DNA of 64,000 bases from Corylus avellana (Eukaryota; Streptophyta; Magnoliopsida; Fagales; Betulaceae). Where the stretch lies: positions 11,329,921 through 11,393,920 of the forward strand of contig NC_081543.1 in assembly GCF_901000735.1 (NCBI RefSeq), read 5' to 3'. Within the stretch, counting starts at the first letter, position 1, and the number at the start of each line of letters is the position of its first letter. The notes below the pieces were generated by a model that saw only the letters and a list, made by a program, of their open reading frames with translations, ran no database searches and had not been told where the DNA came from. The position numbers and the translations under genes were made by a program. Shown piece by piece: positions 46,791 through 59,132 of this stretch.

Positions 46791-47845
46791 TCATTCTGTA
46801 TCATAGTCTGTATCATTGTTGCTTGAGGATGACTGTTCGTGTTCAGAGTTCTCTGTGTGCTCAGATTCTGTGTCATAGTTGCTACTTAACTCTTCTTCAC
46901 TATCGGAGTTAGTATTGTGCTCCTCAATCGAAGGGTTATCGTCAATGAACATGCTTGCATCAAGTTGCACATATAATTCGTCAATAGGTATTGTCGAATC
47001 ATCTTTACGTAACATAGTAGAGTTTTCAACAATTGCAATATTACCCCCAACACATTCATTTTCCTGGTATACCTCATTGTTGGTTCCTTGGTCACCATTC
47101 TCATTATCTTCCCCTACCACTGTTGGATTATAGTATGTGTTTCTATTGGTTAGCGTCTGTGCTACTTTCCAACTGCCACTCAATTTAGTATGTTGGCATG
47201 CTAATATGAACAGGTCAGACTCATACCATTTACGAGAGGTATTCACAATTGTAAAACCTTGTTCCTTTCTTATTCCCCGTGTATTACTCCCAGTGTCCCA
47301 CCAATCGCACTCAAATAGATACACCCGATTTCGGCCAGGGTAACATAACTCAAAAATGCTCTTCAACTCACCATAGTACTCATCGTCTGACGTGTTGTAC
47401 CCACCTTTCACAACAATACCACTACTCTGGGTAGTACGAGTTTCTGCACATTCTTTTGTGTGGAACCTAACCCCATTCACAATGCAACCTTTATACGATC
47501 TAACTTGACGATCAGGCCCGAGTGAAAGATGATATAATTGTTCTGGGACATTTTCTGCATTACGCCCACTACTGTAAATATTATCTCGAAACCAACGCTT
47601 AAATGTGGCCTCATGCTTCTTCTCAATGTCATGGCCACCTCCCCGTTCGATCATCTGATAGTGTTCACTGCGTAGAAAAGTGTATGTCGTTAGTAATCAT
47701 CTAGTGTCATGATTAAACAAAAGAGAATTAGATAAGGAACCCACAATTATACACTTACTGCAAGTATGAAGCTGTTTCCTTACAATTGCTAAGTACATAC
47801 CATCGAGCCCTCGCAAAAATGTTCTCATCAAGTGTCATATAAGCA
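46791..47845 (-). pseudogene. CACTA TNP2 transposase, C-terminal part (DUF4216), 5'-truncated
   Basis: Minus-strand exons of about 47845-47759 (AYMTLDENIFARARWYVLSN CKETASYL) and 47667-46791 (TGA) join in frame. The domain around GELKSIFELCYPGRNRVYLF ECDWWD, then GFTIVNTSRKWYESDLFILA, is the DUF4216 module at the end of TNP2-type CACTA transposases, followed by an acidic Ser/Asn/Glu-rich tail. The catalytic Transposase_21 and DUF4218 parts that should precede are missing; the DNA right of 47850 shows no coding. The element is therefore non-autonomous. Confidence 0.82.
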
Positions 47846-47849
47846 CTTA

Positions 47850-49102
47850 AGATTCGTTATTATGCGGAATAGTAGCGTCTACTTTTCTAAGAATTGTTGA
47901 AGTTGAGACAAGTTTGTAACATATATATATGACATCCACATTAGCTGTTGCTATCCGTTTTATATGGGCTTTGTCATTTATATATGTTTGTGGGAAGGGG
48001 ATTGGATTACAGAGGTGATTGGATTACTGATTGGTCCCATATATCTAAGCATTTTGGTGAAAAAAGATTGGTCCCATATATATGGGAACAACATATTATG
48101 AAAAAAAAACTATATATCAATGTTCTGCAATTTTACAAGGAACCATACAATTTTGTCTTCATTCTTATGAATCATGAAATGGTTTCATCTTTTGTCTTTT
48201 CTGTTTTTATTTCTATTTCAAAGCTAAGATAAAGAAGGCAGTAAAGCTCAGATGAAGACTTATCGGAAGTGGAACCATATTCAGCAACCAAACCATTGAT
48301 TTGGTTCATGATTGTATAGATGTATGCTGTATTTGCTGCAGTCATCTTTTATGACACATTGCTAGGCAACCAAAAAGCATATAGCAAAGATGACAATGGT
48401 TAAGTTATCGACAAAACAAATGAATGTCATAAGAAGTTATAGGTGACACTAACATAAAGTAGTCTACACTACATGCAAACAAGTCCATTGACTGCAGCAA
48501 ATACAACATTTAAGCTCAAAGAGAAGCAAAAAAATATGTATAGATATGTATTAAGTCTGAGATTGAGTTATTCTAAAGAGCTCCATCTATAGTTTTAAAT
48601 GTAAAAAGCTTTGGGACTTGGTTATAAATGTAAAAATTGTTTTTACTCAATGCAGTGATGAAGATGGTCAGGGCCATCATCTTGGATCAAATTGCCATCA
48701 TCATCAAAGACAAAAAGGGCAACCTCGAAATCCTTTGTTGGGGGGCTTTGGGACTTGATTTCTGGGGAATATTACAAACAAATTAACAGCACAAACATCC
48801 ACCACCTCCACCACCATCCCTCCTCAGATGCTTTGATATATTGTCTCTCTCTCTCTCTCTCTCTCTCCGATGATATTAAAATTTGCCTCCCATGGGGGTT
48901 CTCAACAATCCAATTCAAACTTATTAAATGCATAAAGAACATATGTAGACAATAAACAGTTTACAATCAATTTAAAAGAAACAATCAATTCTGTAGGGAA
49001 AAAATAGAAAGAGAAGCAGATCTAGAGGCAGTACACATTTTTTAATTTCTTCAAATCACAATTCATGGATACTATTTGAGTACTGAGAGGCATTTAAGGT
49101 TT
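47850..49102. other. Unrecognised interior of the second CACTA element
   Basis: No coding matching a transposase. A (CT)n run lies at about 48843-48868. The expected TNP2 catalytic exons are absent, so this may be replacement DNA or intron. Confidence 0.4.
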
Positions 49103-49440
49103 TCAAGCATTTAGGAGAAACTCATACCGGAGAGAGGTATGCCGGAGAGAGATCGAGCTACCGAAGACAGTTGAGTGAGCCGGAGAGAGAGCTGCCGGAG
49201 AGAGTTGAGTGCGCCAGAGAGAGAGAGGTGCGCTGGAAAGAGAGCTGCCGGAGAGAGAGAAACGTTCGCCGGAGAGAGAGAGAGAGAGAGAGAGTACTGA
49301 TGAGGGAGGTCTGAAAAATAAAAAATACAGGTGATGAGGGATTTTGGTCGAAAAAAAGAAAACAGGTCTGAAAATTTAAGAAATCGCGCCAATAGATGGC
49401 GCCAAGCTTTTATGCGCACTCAATAGCGGCGACCTTAGTC
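49103..49440 (-). promoter_or_regulatory. CT/GA-rich leader of the second CACTA element
   Basis: About 90% identical to 23020-23450, including the donor-like CCG|GTATGAGT (minus strand). Located between the terminal arrays and the transposase genes as a promoter/leader should be. It lacks the MULE insertion; the intact site is near 49493. Confidence 0.45.
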
Positions 49441-49739
49441 GCCGCTAATGAGCTCAATTATTTTTTTTATTTTTTTATTTTTTTTAAATTATACTTACAA
49501 TTTTTTAATTTTTATTTATTTATTTATTTAGGGTTTTTTTTAAAAAAAATTTCTCTTGTAATATGTTTTTATTATTATAATATTAACTAAAAATTTCAGT
49601 TTAATAATTTTTTATGATAAAGATCATTAAGTTGATATTTATCTTATAATTAATTATAAAATAACACAAAATTCAAAAATAATATAAAATCAATATAACT
49701 AAGGCACTAACTAAGATAATGTAAAAAGCTTACAGTTCA

Positions 49740-50515
49740 ATTGAGTATTTGATTGAACCTTTAATTGTATCCAGTTTGATCTATCAATTGATTATATCAC
49801 AATAAATCAAACTAATTCATTAGGATCGATCGGATGTTTGATCGAATATTTAATCATATCACGATCAATCAAACTAATTCATTAAGAGTGATCGGATGCT
49901 TGATCGATCATTTGATCATATCACGGTCAATAGAATTAATTCAGTAGGATCGATCGGATATTTGATCGATAATTTGATCCTATCACGATCAATTGAATTA
50001 ATTCAGTAGGATCGATCGGACATTTGATTCTATCTCGATCAATCGAACTAATTCATTAGGATCAATCAGATGTTTGACCGAACATTTAATCCTATCACGA
50101 TCAATCGAACTAATTCATTATGATCGATCGTTTGATCCTATCACGATCAATTGAACTAATTCATTATGATCGATCGGAGGATTCGATTGGATGTTTGATC
50201 GATCATTTGATCCTATCACGATCAATCGAACTAATTCATTAGGATCAATCGGATGTTCGATCAATAATTTGTTCTTATCACGATCAATCGAACTAATTCA
50301 CCAGAATCGATTGGATGCTTGATCAAACATTTGATCTCATCACGATCAATCGAACTAATTCATAGGATCGATGTTTGATCGATCATTTGATCATATCACG
50401 ATCAATCGAACTAATTCACCTGGATCGATCGGATGTTTGATCAATCATTTGATCTTATCACGATCAATCGAATTAATTCACCAAGATCGGTCGATTGTTC
50501 GATCAAACGTTTAAA
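49740..50515. repeat. Second copy of the ~62-bp GATC-rich tandem array
   Basis: Aligns unit for unit with 24415-25180, with scattered point changes and small indels, and has the same flanks. Confidence 0.88.
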
Positions 50516-50789
50516 TAAGAATAAGAAATAGAAAACTTCAATAATAATTAATAGGAGAATTTGTTTTCTTTAAAAGAAAAAAATAAATATTGATTTTTTA
50601 TATAAAATAAGAATAGAAAATAGAAAAATAGAAAAAATTCACCAATAATTAATATAAAATAAATAATGACATATTATCGGAGGATTCAAGGTGAATTTTT
50701 GGTAAATAATTTTTTCTATTATATATGTAGGGTCAATAGCATCGCCCCAATATTTATAATAATAATAATAATAATAATTTTTTTTTTCC

Positions 50790-50922
50790 AGGTGTAAATA
50801 GCGGCGACCCAATAGTCGCCGCTAATGACCCATTAATAGCGGCAACTTTTGGGTCGCCGCTAATTAATTTAAATTACTTTTTCCCGTGTCAATAGCGGCG
50901 ACCCAATAGTCGCCGCTATTGA
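50790..50922. repeat. Right subterminal AGCGGCGAC array, cut by the gap
   Basis: AATAGCGGCGACCC and GTCGCCGCTA pairs as in 25440-26600, ending abruptly at N. Confidence 0.85.
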
Positions 50923-51022
50923 NNNNNNNNNNNNNNNNNNNNNNNNNNNNNNNNNNNNNNNNNNNNNNNNNNNNNNNNNNNNNNNNNNNNNNNNNNNNNN
51001 NNNNNNNNNNNNNNNNNNNNNN
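50923..51022. other. Assembly gap of 100 N
   Basis: Exactly 100 N between the CACTA terminal array and the start of the duplicated membrane-protein locus. Confidence 0.99.
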
Positions 51023-51287
51023 ATATATATATATTCAGCAGTTTTCCAAACTATTACAATCTGTGAAAAGATATATACTAGGATAAAAAGCTGAAAGACA
51101 AGTAGAGTTGAGAATGATTCCAAAATACCCTCTCTACCATTAATGGACATACCGAGGCTTCTCAACGTCTTTGAGAGTTTCGCAACCCAGCTGTATTTCC
51201 ACCATTCTTACACCCTCTATATCTTCTTCTGCTACTCCTTCTCCCTACTCTCTTAACCACCTCCACTTCCTCCTCCAAAACCGTCAA

Positions 51288-53854
51288 ATGGCGGAGCTAA
51301 CACCTGACATCGAAACTGTACCGGAGTTGAAGTCGTCATCATCGCTAACCGGGCCGCTGGGAAACGGAGGCGGAACAGCGACGCCAGACGTCCAGAGCGT
51401 GGCCATGAAGATGGAGAGGGCTAAGGAGGCTTACAAGGGATATGCAGGGAATGAAGAGAAGCCTGCTAGAGTGGAAGTGTGGAGCTGGTACTTGTATGAG
51501 TTTTGCTCCTACTTCATTCAGTCGGTTCTGATGCCAGTCGTCTTCCCGCTCATCATCAGCCAAATCGTGTCGGGGCCGCCGGCGCCGGAGCATGGTGACA
51601 GCTTCAACTCCCGGGGCTTGCTTTGTAGGGACAAGGAAATGATACTGTAAGTTCTTTATCTCATCGATCTACATATTCTTGGAAATTGATTATATTTCCA
51701 CAATCATAAGATTAAAGAAATATATATATATATATATATATATATTAGCTAAATGTATCAATTTATGGAATTATGTGAAACAAACACACCCCTATGGGTG
51801 GTCAAGCCATCTACTTTATTTTTCATATTTTTATTTTGTTTTAAGTTTAAAATTAAAAAAAAAAAATTATATGGGTATTTTTGAAAAATGTATTTCATTC
51901 TTTAAGGATTAGCTAAGCCACTCAAAAATGAGTGGCTTAACTAATCCTGTGTGTATGAAATTAGTATTCTCATGAATAGTGTATAACCAAACAAAGGAAT
52001 AACTATACCATAAGATTAGCTATTCCTTTCAAGGAATTTATTATGCGAACCAAATGAGGCCTAAGTAATTTTTTTCTTAGGAGAATTTCAGTTTTTACGT
52101 TATTTAAGTTAATAGGAATAAATATTAAACCCCGCCACGTCAGCATACTAAGATAAAAGTGACATAAATGTGTTGTGTATAACATTAGTCTTTTAAGAAA
52201 TTTAAAGTGTAGAAATACTATGGGTAATTAATATGGTTTATAAGTGGTTCTTTTCTTTCTCTCTCTCTCTCTCTCCCTCTTATCATGCTTTGGAATTAGG
52301 ATTGAGATTCACAACAATTACTTATCTAAATTGCTAGCAATTTGGATAAATAATGTGAAAAGCTTTATATAAGACTCACATGTCTAAATAAATTTTGAGC
52401 AGTCAAACCACCTATATAGTTGGTGGGCATCATGTCACATGTCTAAATTGCTAGCAATCTGTATCCTTATTTGAGTCGCTTAATATGTCATACCATTGAG
52501 TTACCTTACTTGCAATGTTTTCGATCAACAAAATTTGAACAATATCATTGTGGTTAATTGTAGGTACCAAGGATTAACACAACGTTCAATTCCGGCTAAT
52601 AATTCAAAATTCTCCCCATTAGAATGGACATCAATTTCTTGGGCTATTGGTCTCCTCATTGTTGCTCCCATACTCAGCCCCATTTCCTTCCTCCTCGACC
52701 ACGGCCAAAAACAATCACTCGTGGCGGCAACCGCCATCGGCATTGGAGTTATTTTCTGTCTCCCTGTCGGATTCTTTAAAACCCCATGGATCTTCTTGCC
52801 ATACATTACCGCCATTGTTGCCGCTCACACTATTGCTGGCGCCTGCCACACCCGCCACCTCGGCCTAATGGTCCGTGGCTTCACCGGACCATTCCTTCGA
52901 GAGCGCCAATTCCCAATTCGCAGATCTATCTCCGGTTGGCTCTCGGTTTACGCCACTGCCGCCGGCTGCACGGGTTCCGCCACCATCGCCGCATTTGCCT
53001 ACCACATGCTCCGAGAGGCGCCAAATCAGGAGTTCATAAGCCTCTGGGTGGTCTCAATCTTCAGCGGCCTTCAATGGCTCGTTGGGATTCTCCATGTTTT
53101 CACCAGCGCCAATAGAACATGTGAAACCATTCTCATTTCTTCCCCATCAAAACTCCATGCATTTTCCATATTCAAATACCCTCATGCAATCGGAAGCCTC
53201 GCCGGAGTTTTCCTCTCCTCGTTCACCACCATGTGTGTTTTCACCGGAGGGGTGCTTTTCCTCGTCGGCAACTTGTGTCTTACGCCACTATTTCTCCTCT
53301 ACATTTGGTTGATTTACTTCATATTCCCCATGTTTTCTCTCCCACTATTGCAACCATTGCAGCATCTCATCAAGGCGGACGCAGTGAAAATGCAACTGCT
53401 CGGCTTTCTTCTGTTAACGGCCACCACCGGCGCCGGATTCTACTTCAAGGAGGAGAGTTGGGAAAACCGGTTTGTTTTGTTTTTCGCCGCCGTTCACAGC
53501 ACTTCCACAGGGCTTTTGCATGCTTTTGGACGGGTTCTGTTGCTGGATTGCTCCCCATCTGGCAAAGAAGGTGCTTTTTCAATATGGTACACGTGGGTGA
53601 AAGCTCTCGGCACTTTCATGGGGTTTGCAGTTGCTTCAATAGCCCCCGGAAAGATTGCCACTTCTTTTGGCATTGCATTTTGGACCGCCATGGTCTGCAT
53701 AGTTCTGCTGATTTTGGGGAATATCAGTGATTTTGGTGGAGCTTTGGCCGCAAAAAATGTGGGAGATGATAGTGAGAAGGGATCACCTGTGCACGGTATG
53801 GATACAGGAGTACTTCTTCAAAGTAGGGAATTTGCAGATGGGGAAACACCATAG
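51288..53854 (+). CDS. Multi-pass membrane protein, Atg22/MFS-like putative transporter (copy B)
   Basis: Exons 51288-51646 and 52564-53854, 549 residues, with the same start, junctions and stop as copy A. Protein differences seen are R to L in SPSKLHAF, S to F in ALGTFMGF and G to C in TAMVCIVL, plus silent changes. The N-terminal WSWYLYEFCSYFIQSVLMPV motif and about eleven hydrophobic segments are intact, so it looks functional. The 5' flank begins at a scaffold gap. Unlike copy A, its 3' flank is not interrupted by the CACTA block. Substrate unknown. Confidence 0.8.
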
Positions 53855-53892
53855 GAGACTATATATATATATAAGCATATTTCTTCTGGAAA

Positions 53893-54320
53893 ACTTTACT
53901 TAATAGTTCTTAGTTATCATCACTTCTGCAGTGTCCTTCCTAAAGTTTAATTTCTCTCAATTTCGTATATCAATCTTTCAATTGTCATCATTACTTTTCC
54001 CAAAATACCTCTATTTGTTTTAAGGAAAAAAAAACCAAAAAAAATTACAAAGATTAAGGCGTTGGTTCGAATTTAACGATATTTGTAAAATTAAATGCCA
54101 TGCCTCAATCTTTGCAAAAAATTTTAAATATATATTTTTTTTTTCTAAAAAAAATGGGAGGTATTTTGAGAATTTTGTTGAGATTTAACAGAAAATCCCA
54201 ATAGAGATGAGGGACATTGAAAAAAATTAAAAGTTCAATACACTAAATTAAGAGGTTTTGAACTTTAAGGGAACATTGCAAAATAAATGACAATTTAAGA
54301 GGTTAAGTGAAATTTCCCTT
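53893..54320. mobile_element. Hairpin MITE just 3' of membrane-protein gene copy B
   Basis: Counterpart of 16975-17396 with small indels, showing that it inserted before the locus was duplicated. Confidence 0.55.
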
Positions 54321-54653
54321 ATTTCTTCGGTGTCTAGGCTAGAGAAAACATAAAAATGGTGTATGCAGTTTTGTATGCGTTATTCTTTACTGATAACAAA
54401 CGCCAATGTGATTTGGACTAGTTATATATATTGCTGATGATAATTCATACTATATAACAATTTGTGCTTAATTTGTATGCAATATGTTTGGAAAATATTT
54501 TTAAAAATAATTTCGCTGAAAATATTATATTGTATTTGACTCGTACGAAAAATCAACAACTACGTTAAACAACGACATGCAGCTTCCATTTGTTTTTAAA
54601 AATGTGTTAATATATGTTGAGAACCACAGCTAAAAATTCGTTTGGTTAACTTG

Positions 54654-55949
54654 CTTGATATATAAGTGATGTTTTTTCCAAATAGTCCCAAATGAGGGGA
54701 ATGCTTCATAATTTCAATAATAAAAATAAAAGTAATACAAACACATAATCTTATTTTACACCCATTCTCAGTGAGCTGTACACCACCTTATGATGGAACA
54801 TTCAATTTATTTTAGGTGGATTTTATTTTTATTTTTTATTTTTTATGATTCTAGTAATTGTTTATTAAGTTAATCTCACTTGGACTAATCATTATTTTGG
54901 GTGTTGTTGTTGTTCTTTATTTTTTTATTTTTTTTAATAAATATGATTGAATTGACAAGAATAAAAGTGAAATGATACATAGGGACATGGGGCATACCCA
55001 AGTAACTCACAATGTTCCCTAAAAACAGGATAACAGTAGGAGTCTCTCTGTATTAAACGACAGAAACAACAGAAATTTCTTATGAACTGATTTGTAAGAA
55101 ATTGTTACAAACCAATCTATAAGAATAATATATGTCCTTTAAACATTTGGAAAGCACATACTATTAAAAAACAATATACGTAATTCTCACATACTAAGAG
55201 ACATGTGCATGTCATTCTTAAAAACTGATTTGTAGAAAATTTCCTACAAACCAATATGTAGGAAATTTCGGTCCGTTGAAAAAACTACATTTGCCTTATT
55301 ACATCCAAAAAAATTCAATTCCGAAGGCCCTACTAGATCTTAGGAAATGATTGGAACCCACATAAGGAATATTTAATTGTATGTCTCAAAAGAACATGTA
55401 TGTATATATACAATACTTCTGGATTTATCATTGAAATTTTTTCTTCTTCATCATTAAATGTGCAAAAATACTATGGGCAATCAGCTTATCTAGGTGTTTT
55501 TTTTTTTTTTTCTCGGATAGTTAGCCACATAATCATTATATGCCTAGATATGATTTTACGCCATACATTATTTCTAGCTTAAAACATTTTACGCGAAATA
55601 AACGGGGCCTGAAACGCAAACCTCTTTCTTTTTTCTCATTAAATTACAGAGACTTTCAGTCACTAGATCGAGTTCTGGATGTAGGGAAGATACTGTAGAA
55701 GAAATGCCAAATTTTTTATGCTACTACAGTAAATGGACACACAGGTCATTTGTTAGTATCATTCATGTTTTTTTTTTTTACTTTAAAGGGTTTGTAAGTA
55801 TAAGACTGATTGTAATTGTTCTTCTATGGTTGATAATTTTTTTCGGGTTGCCTGCTCTCGTAGTGATTTTACTTTTGAAGATTTCTTTCAAAGATTTTGA
55901 CTTTGTTACCAAAGTCATGGTGTTCTATTTGTTATACGTTTTATTTTAT
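54654..55949. other. AT-rich intergenic DNA
   Basis: No gene. Two short palindromes of the form AACTGATTTGTA...TACAAACCAAT occur at about 55085-55118 and 55220-55256, suggesting MITE debris. Confidence 0.45.
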
Positions 55950-56690
55950 TTATTTATTTATTCTAATTGATAAAGGGAAACGGTTACAAGAGATGATCTT
56001 TTTCATTCTTGATCCGGATGGAAGAGAAAATAGAAGACCAGTTGAAAATGCTTTCAAACACATGGTATGTGCTCTATAATTAGCATTCCTAGAAACTTGA
56101 AAAGTTTTCCAACGAGCGAATGAAAGCAAGTGAAAATTAACATTAAAAATAATACTTGAAAAATTCCTATTTGTGAACAAGCTAGGCTTTTGGATGGGAA
56201 GAGTAACTTTGAGAGCATTGCTCTCAACATACAATCAGTAAATTAACTCCACAAGAGGCAATAGTTTTGGATGTCAAGAAGAGCTGCTTGGGCTTCTCCA
56301 AAGTGAAAATTAACATTAAACATAATACTAGAAAAATTCCTATTTGCGACCAAACTAGGCTTTTGGATGGAAAGAGTAACATAATTGAGAGCATTGCCCT
56401 CAACAATTAGTAAATTAACTAGACAAGAGGCAATAGTTTGGATGTCAAGAAAAGCTGCTTGGGCTTCTCCAATGGTTGCATCACTAGCTAGTGAATAATC
56501 TCTTTGAAGCAACCTTAATAATATCACCATTAGAGTCACTTTTAATCTGATGAAGCCTAGTTGTGGAGGAGACCCAAAGAAGCAGAAGAAGCATTCCAAG
56601 CTGTAGATCGAGTGCAGTTTTAAAGTGGAGGCAATTTGGAGATATAGAAGAGGGAAAAGGTAAAAATGGTCTAATTATGTTTGTGAAAAA
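55950..56690 (-). pseudogene. LINE RNase H-like remnant with an internal ~170-bp tandem duplication
   Basis: On the minus strand, fragments read SDSNGDIIKVASKRLF, then GEAQAAFLDIQTIAS, VEGNALNYVTLSIQKPSLVA, NRNFSSIMFNVNFHF. The GEAQAA...NVNFH segment is then repeated (56300-56130) before SRNANYRAHTMCLKAFS. These are the RVT_3 RNase H-like motifs of plant LINEs, related to 29456-29960. Frames change several times, so it is dead. Confidence 0.68.
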
Positions 56691-56715
56691 CAAAGAATGA
56701 AAAGTCAAAGCCAAA

Positions 56716-56752
<37 letters not shown>

Positions 56753-57480
56753 TATTTTTCCGTCCAAATTCAACGTTAAACCTATTGAAAAAAGGAAAAT
56801 TTCAAAATACCACCATCTTTCTAAAAAAAGAAATACAAATAACACAGACCCATGTTGAGTCACATCACTAGTATGAGGCACAAGTGACCTACGGACCCGT
56901 TGTGGGCCTAGTATGACCTGCTCTGGGTCTAGTGTGACCAATTACATGTCACTTTTGATCCACATCGAGTCTTACCCCCAAGAAGCTAAGTTTTTTTTTT
57001 TTTTTTTTTTTTTTTTTTCTAAATTTTTAATTTTTAATTTTTTTAATTATTAAATTAAGGTAGTTTTGTAATTTTATAAACATCTTAGGACTACTTGGAC
57101 AGAAGTGTTGACATTGCAAGAAGTTCTGAAAGATTGTAACCCTAACAACATTTTTTTAAAGTTTAAGAGGTATGATTGCAAAAATGATGAAAGATCAAAA
57201 TTAATAAATAAAACTTTCCCTTTTTTTTAATGATCGGAAACCTCAAACTTCAAAGCAGGCTACTTTGTTTACCTACTCTTCATTGTACCGATCAATAAAA
57301 ACATAATAATAAAAATGTAGCTGACTCAACGAGTTAATGAAACACCAATTCATATTCTATTATCAACCCACCCTTAATCAAAGAAACTTCTTATGTCATA
57401 GTCTCAAATAAAATAAAAATAACTCTACGATATTTACAATGGTTGAGGTCACGAAGGTACAATCACCTACTGTGGCATTA
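56691..57480. other. Intergenic DNA upstream of the defensin-like gene
   Basis: Long T runs at about 56720-56747 and 56992-57019 bound a stretch with short inverted words. No gene. Confidence 0.45.
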
Positions 57481-57488
57481 TATAAATA
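57481..57488 (+). promoter_or_regulatory. TATA box of the defensin-like gene
   Basis: TATAAATA in GGCATTATATAAATATCG, about 52 bp upstream of the ATG at 57540, allowing a leader of about 20-25 nt. Confidence 0.55.
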
Positions 57489-57539
57489 TCGATAATTATC
57501 ATTCATATATATCTTGCACAATATTGAGGAAATTAAATC

Positions 57540-58008
57540 ATGGCTAAGACTTTTCGATTATTTGCCATCTTCTTTATCTTCATCCTCCTCGTGAACACTG
57601 GTGAGTGTATTGCCATTTCACATAATTGAAAATCAAATCATTTAATCACAGAGTAAATCATATTATATATTGCTTATATATTCTTTTGTAGGAACATATA
57701 TATTTAAGCATTAATTTTATGAATTTAAGGAATTAATAAATTAATTATTTTATATGTTTTACACTTTTTTTCTCTACATATATATTTGATCTTTTTTCAA
57801 TGTTGCCATGGTAGCAAGCTCAAGAAAAAGGAAGCAACTCTATCGTAAACTCAAAAGCAAAACTTGGTATGGACTATGCGTCACCAGTAATGAATGTGGC
57901 AACCAATGCAAGGGATGGGAGCATGCACACCATGGAGATTGTTGTTGGAGTTTGTTTGCTTGCTATTGCTACTTTCTGATTGATACCGACAATGGTGGGA
58001 ATGCATGA
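57540..58008 (+). CDS. Defensin-like secreted peptide lacking Cys1 and Cys8
   Basis: Exons 57540-57600 and 57815-58008, joined in phase 1, give 84 residues. Exon 1 encodes the signal peptide (MAKTFRLFAIFFIFILLVNT), the usual plant defensin layout. The mature part has W38-x-G40-x-C42, C48, C52, E56, G61-x-C63 (gamma-core), C70-x-C72; spacings (5, 3, 10, 6, 1) match Cys2 to Cys7 of plant defensins. Where Cys1 and Cys8 should stand there are Tyr30 and Ile76. In known plant defensins Cys1 pairs with Cys8, so one disulfide is lost cleanly and the other three can still form. An extra Cys64 lies beside Cys63. Known members are apoplastic antifungal peptides or signalling ligands. The reading frame is intact and a TATA box is present, so it may be a functional divergent peptide or a recent pseudogene. 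Confidence 0.78.
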
Positions 58009-59123
58009 TTATACATGCAAGAAGCGGTTAATTTATAAACTTCACCAACTTTTATCGCTTTTGTAATCGCCTTTTAAAGTTTAAAAAAGCTTGATTTAAA
58101 CTTTAAAAAAGCTTGCAATGTCACCTCTCCTGCTAGGGTTTTGAAACGAGCAAAGAGGTGAAATGTCCTTTATAACCCTATAAAATTTCTAAAATTATCT
58201 TGATCAATTTTGTTTAAAAAAATTAAGGGTATTTTGGGAATTTCTAAGGCCTCCTTTAGGATGGAGTGATATTACAAAAATTTTAAAGTTGGATATACTA
58301 AATTGAGACTTTTTGAATTTTAAGAAGGTGATTGTAAAAGCGATGAACGTTCCAGGGTTTAATTGGAGTTTACATATTTTTATCTCAATACAAAAATCAT
58401 GTGGCTTTTTAATTTACCGTTTATAAACTATATAAATAGCAGTATTAAGTTTGTTATATTCAAGAGACTTATCATGAGGTTGTTAAAATTTGGAAAAATG
58501 ATTCTCTCAATTTCAAGTTGTAGGTGAGGTGTCGAACACTATTCGATCACCATAATGATCATTAAGGTGTTATTAAATGTGTGTATATCACTATATTGTA
58601 TTGATGATTTTGAGCTGAATGGCAACTTTATCTTTTATAGAGATTGGTATGCAACCGAGGATTTGAATATGATTAATAATTTTTTACACGATTTACGAAT
58701 ACGACATAATTGGTGGATTCGAGTTTAGTGTAATAAGATTTGGGTCAAATTGGGTTGGCCTGATTAGATTCGATTAATAAACGGGTCAATTTCGGGTGAA
58801 CCCGCGTAACTTGCAATTGACCTACATAACCTATATAAACTTTAAATACATTTCAATTCCATCTACTTCTCATTCTATTAATAATTAATGTTGAAAGTTA
58901 ATGATGAGGCTTTATGTCTCTATCACCGCTGAAATCAAATCTCATAATATCAAATCTCACAGTATGTTATAACATCCACCCTCAAACTCAAGGTGAAAGA
59001 TTTTGGAAGTTTGAGTTTGATTTATCTTCTCCTCTTCTTTTTTTTTTTTTTTTTGGCTGGAGATGGTAGTTGTCGGAGGCGGTGATTGGAGGCGGTCAGC
59101 ATGGTGATTGGAAATGCGCCTTA
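58009..59123. other. Intergenic DNA after the defensin-like gene
   Basis: A diverged MITE-like block at about 58080-58380 and AT-rich DNA. No gene. Confidence 0.45.
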
Positions 59124-59132
59124 AAATAATTA

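Larger units (their letters stand above)
44609..50922 (-). mobile_element. Second CACTA element, with broken transposase genes, truncated by gaps
   Basis: From right to left on the minus strand: AGCGGCGAC subterminal repeats (50790-50922, cut by the gap), the 62-bp GATC array, the CT-rich leader, about 1.2 kb of unrecognised DNA, the 3' part of a TNP2-type transposase, then a Ptta/En/Spm-type second gene. Leader, array and ends match the 17.7-26.6 kb block, so both belong to one family. The two terminal inverted repeats are not visible because both ends reach N gaps. Confidence 0.75.
51023..54653. repeat. Segmental duplicate of 14092-17735
   Basis: Promoter, both exons, intron and 3' MITE are repeated with very few changes. 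From the gene's upstream region to its stop there is no length difference (constant offset 36931). Downstream of the stop small indels appear. Homology ends at 54653, exactly where the CACTA block begins after 17735 in the other copy. The left edge coincides with the N gap, so haplotype duplication in the assembly is a serious alternative to true duplication. Confidence 0.92.

Noticed and set aside
47948..48232. 94-codon plus-strand frame
   Set aside because: No recognisable domain, AT-rich codons, within transposon DNA and on the strand opposite to the transposase genes.
55704..55970. Hydrophobic 88-codon plus-strand frame
   Set aside because: T-rich DNA naturally gives Phe/Leu/Ile frames. 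No motif and no splice context.
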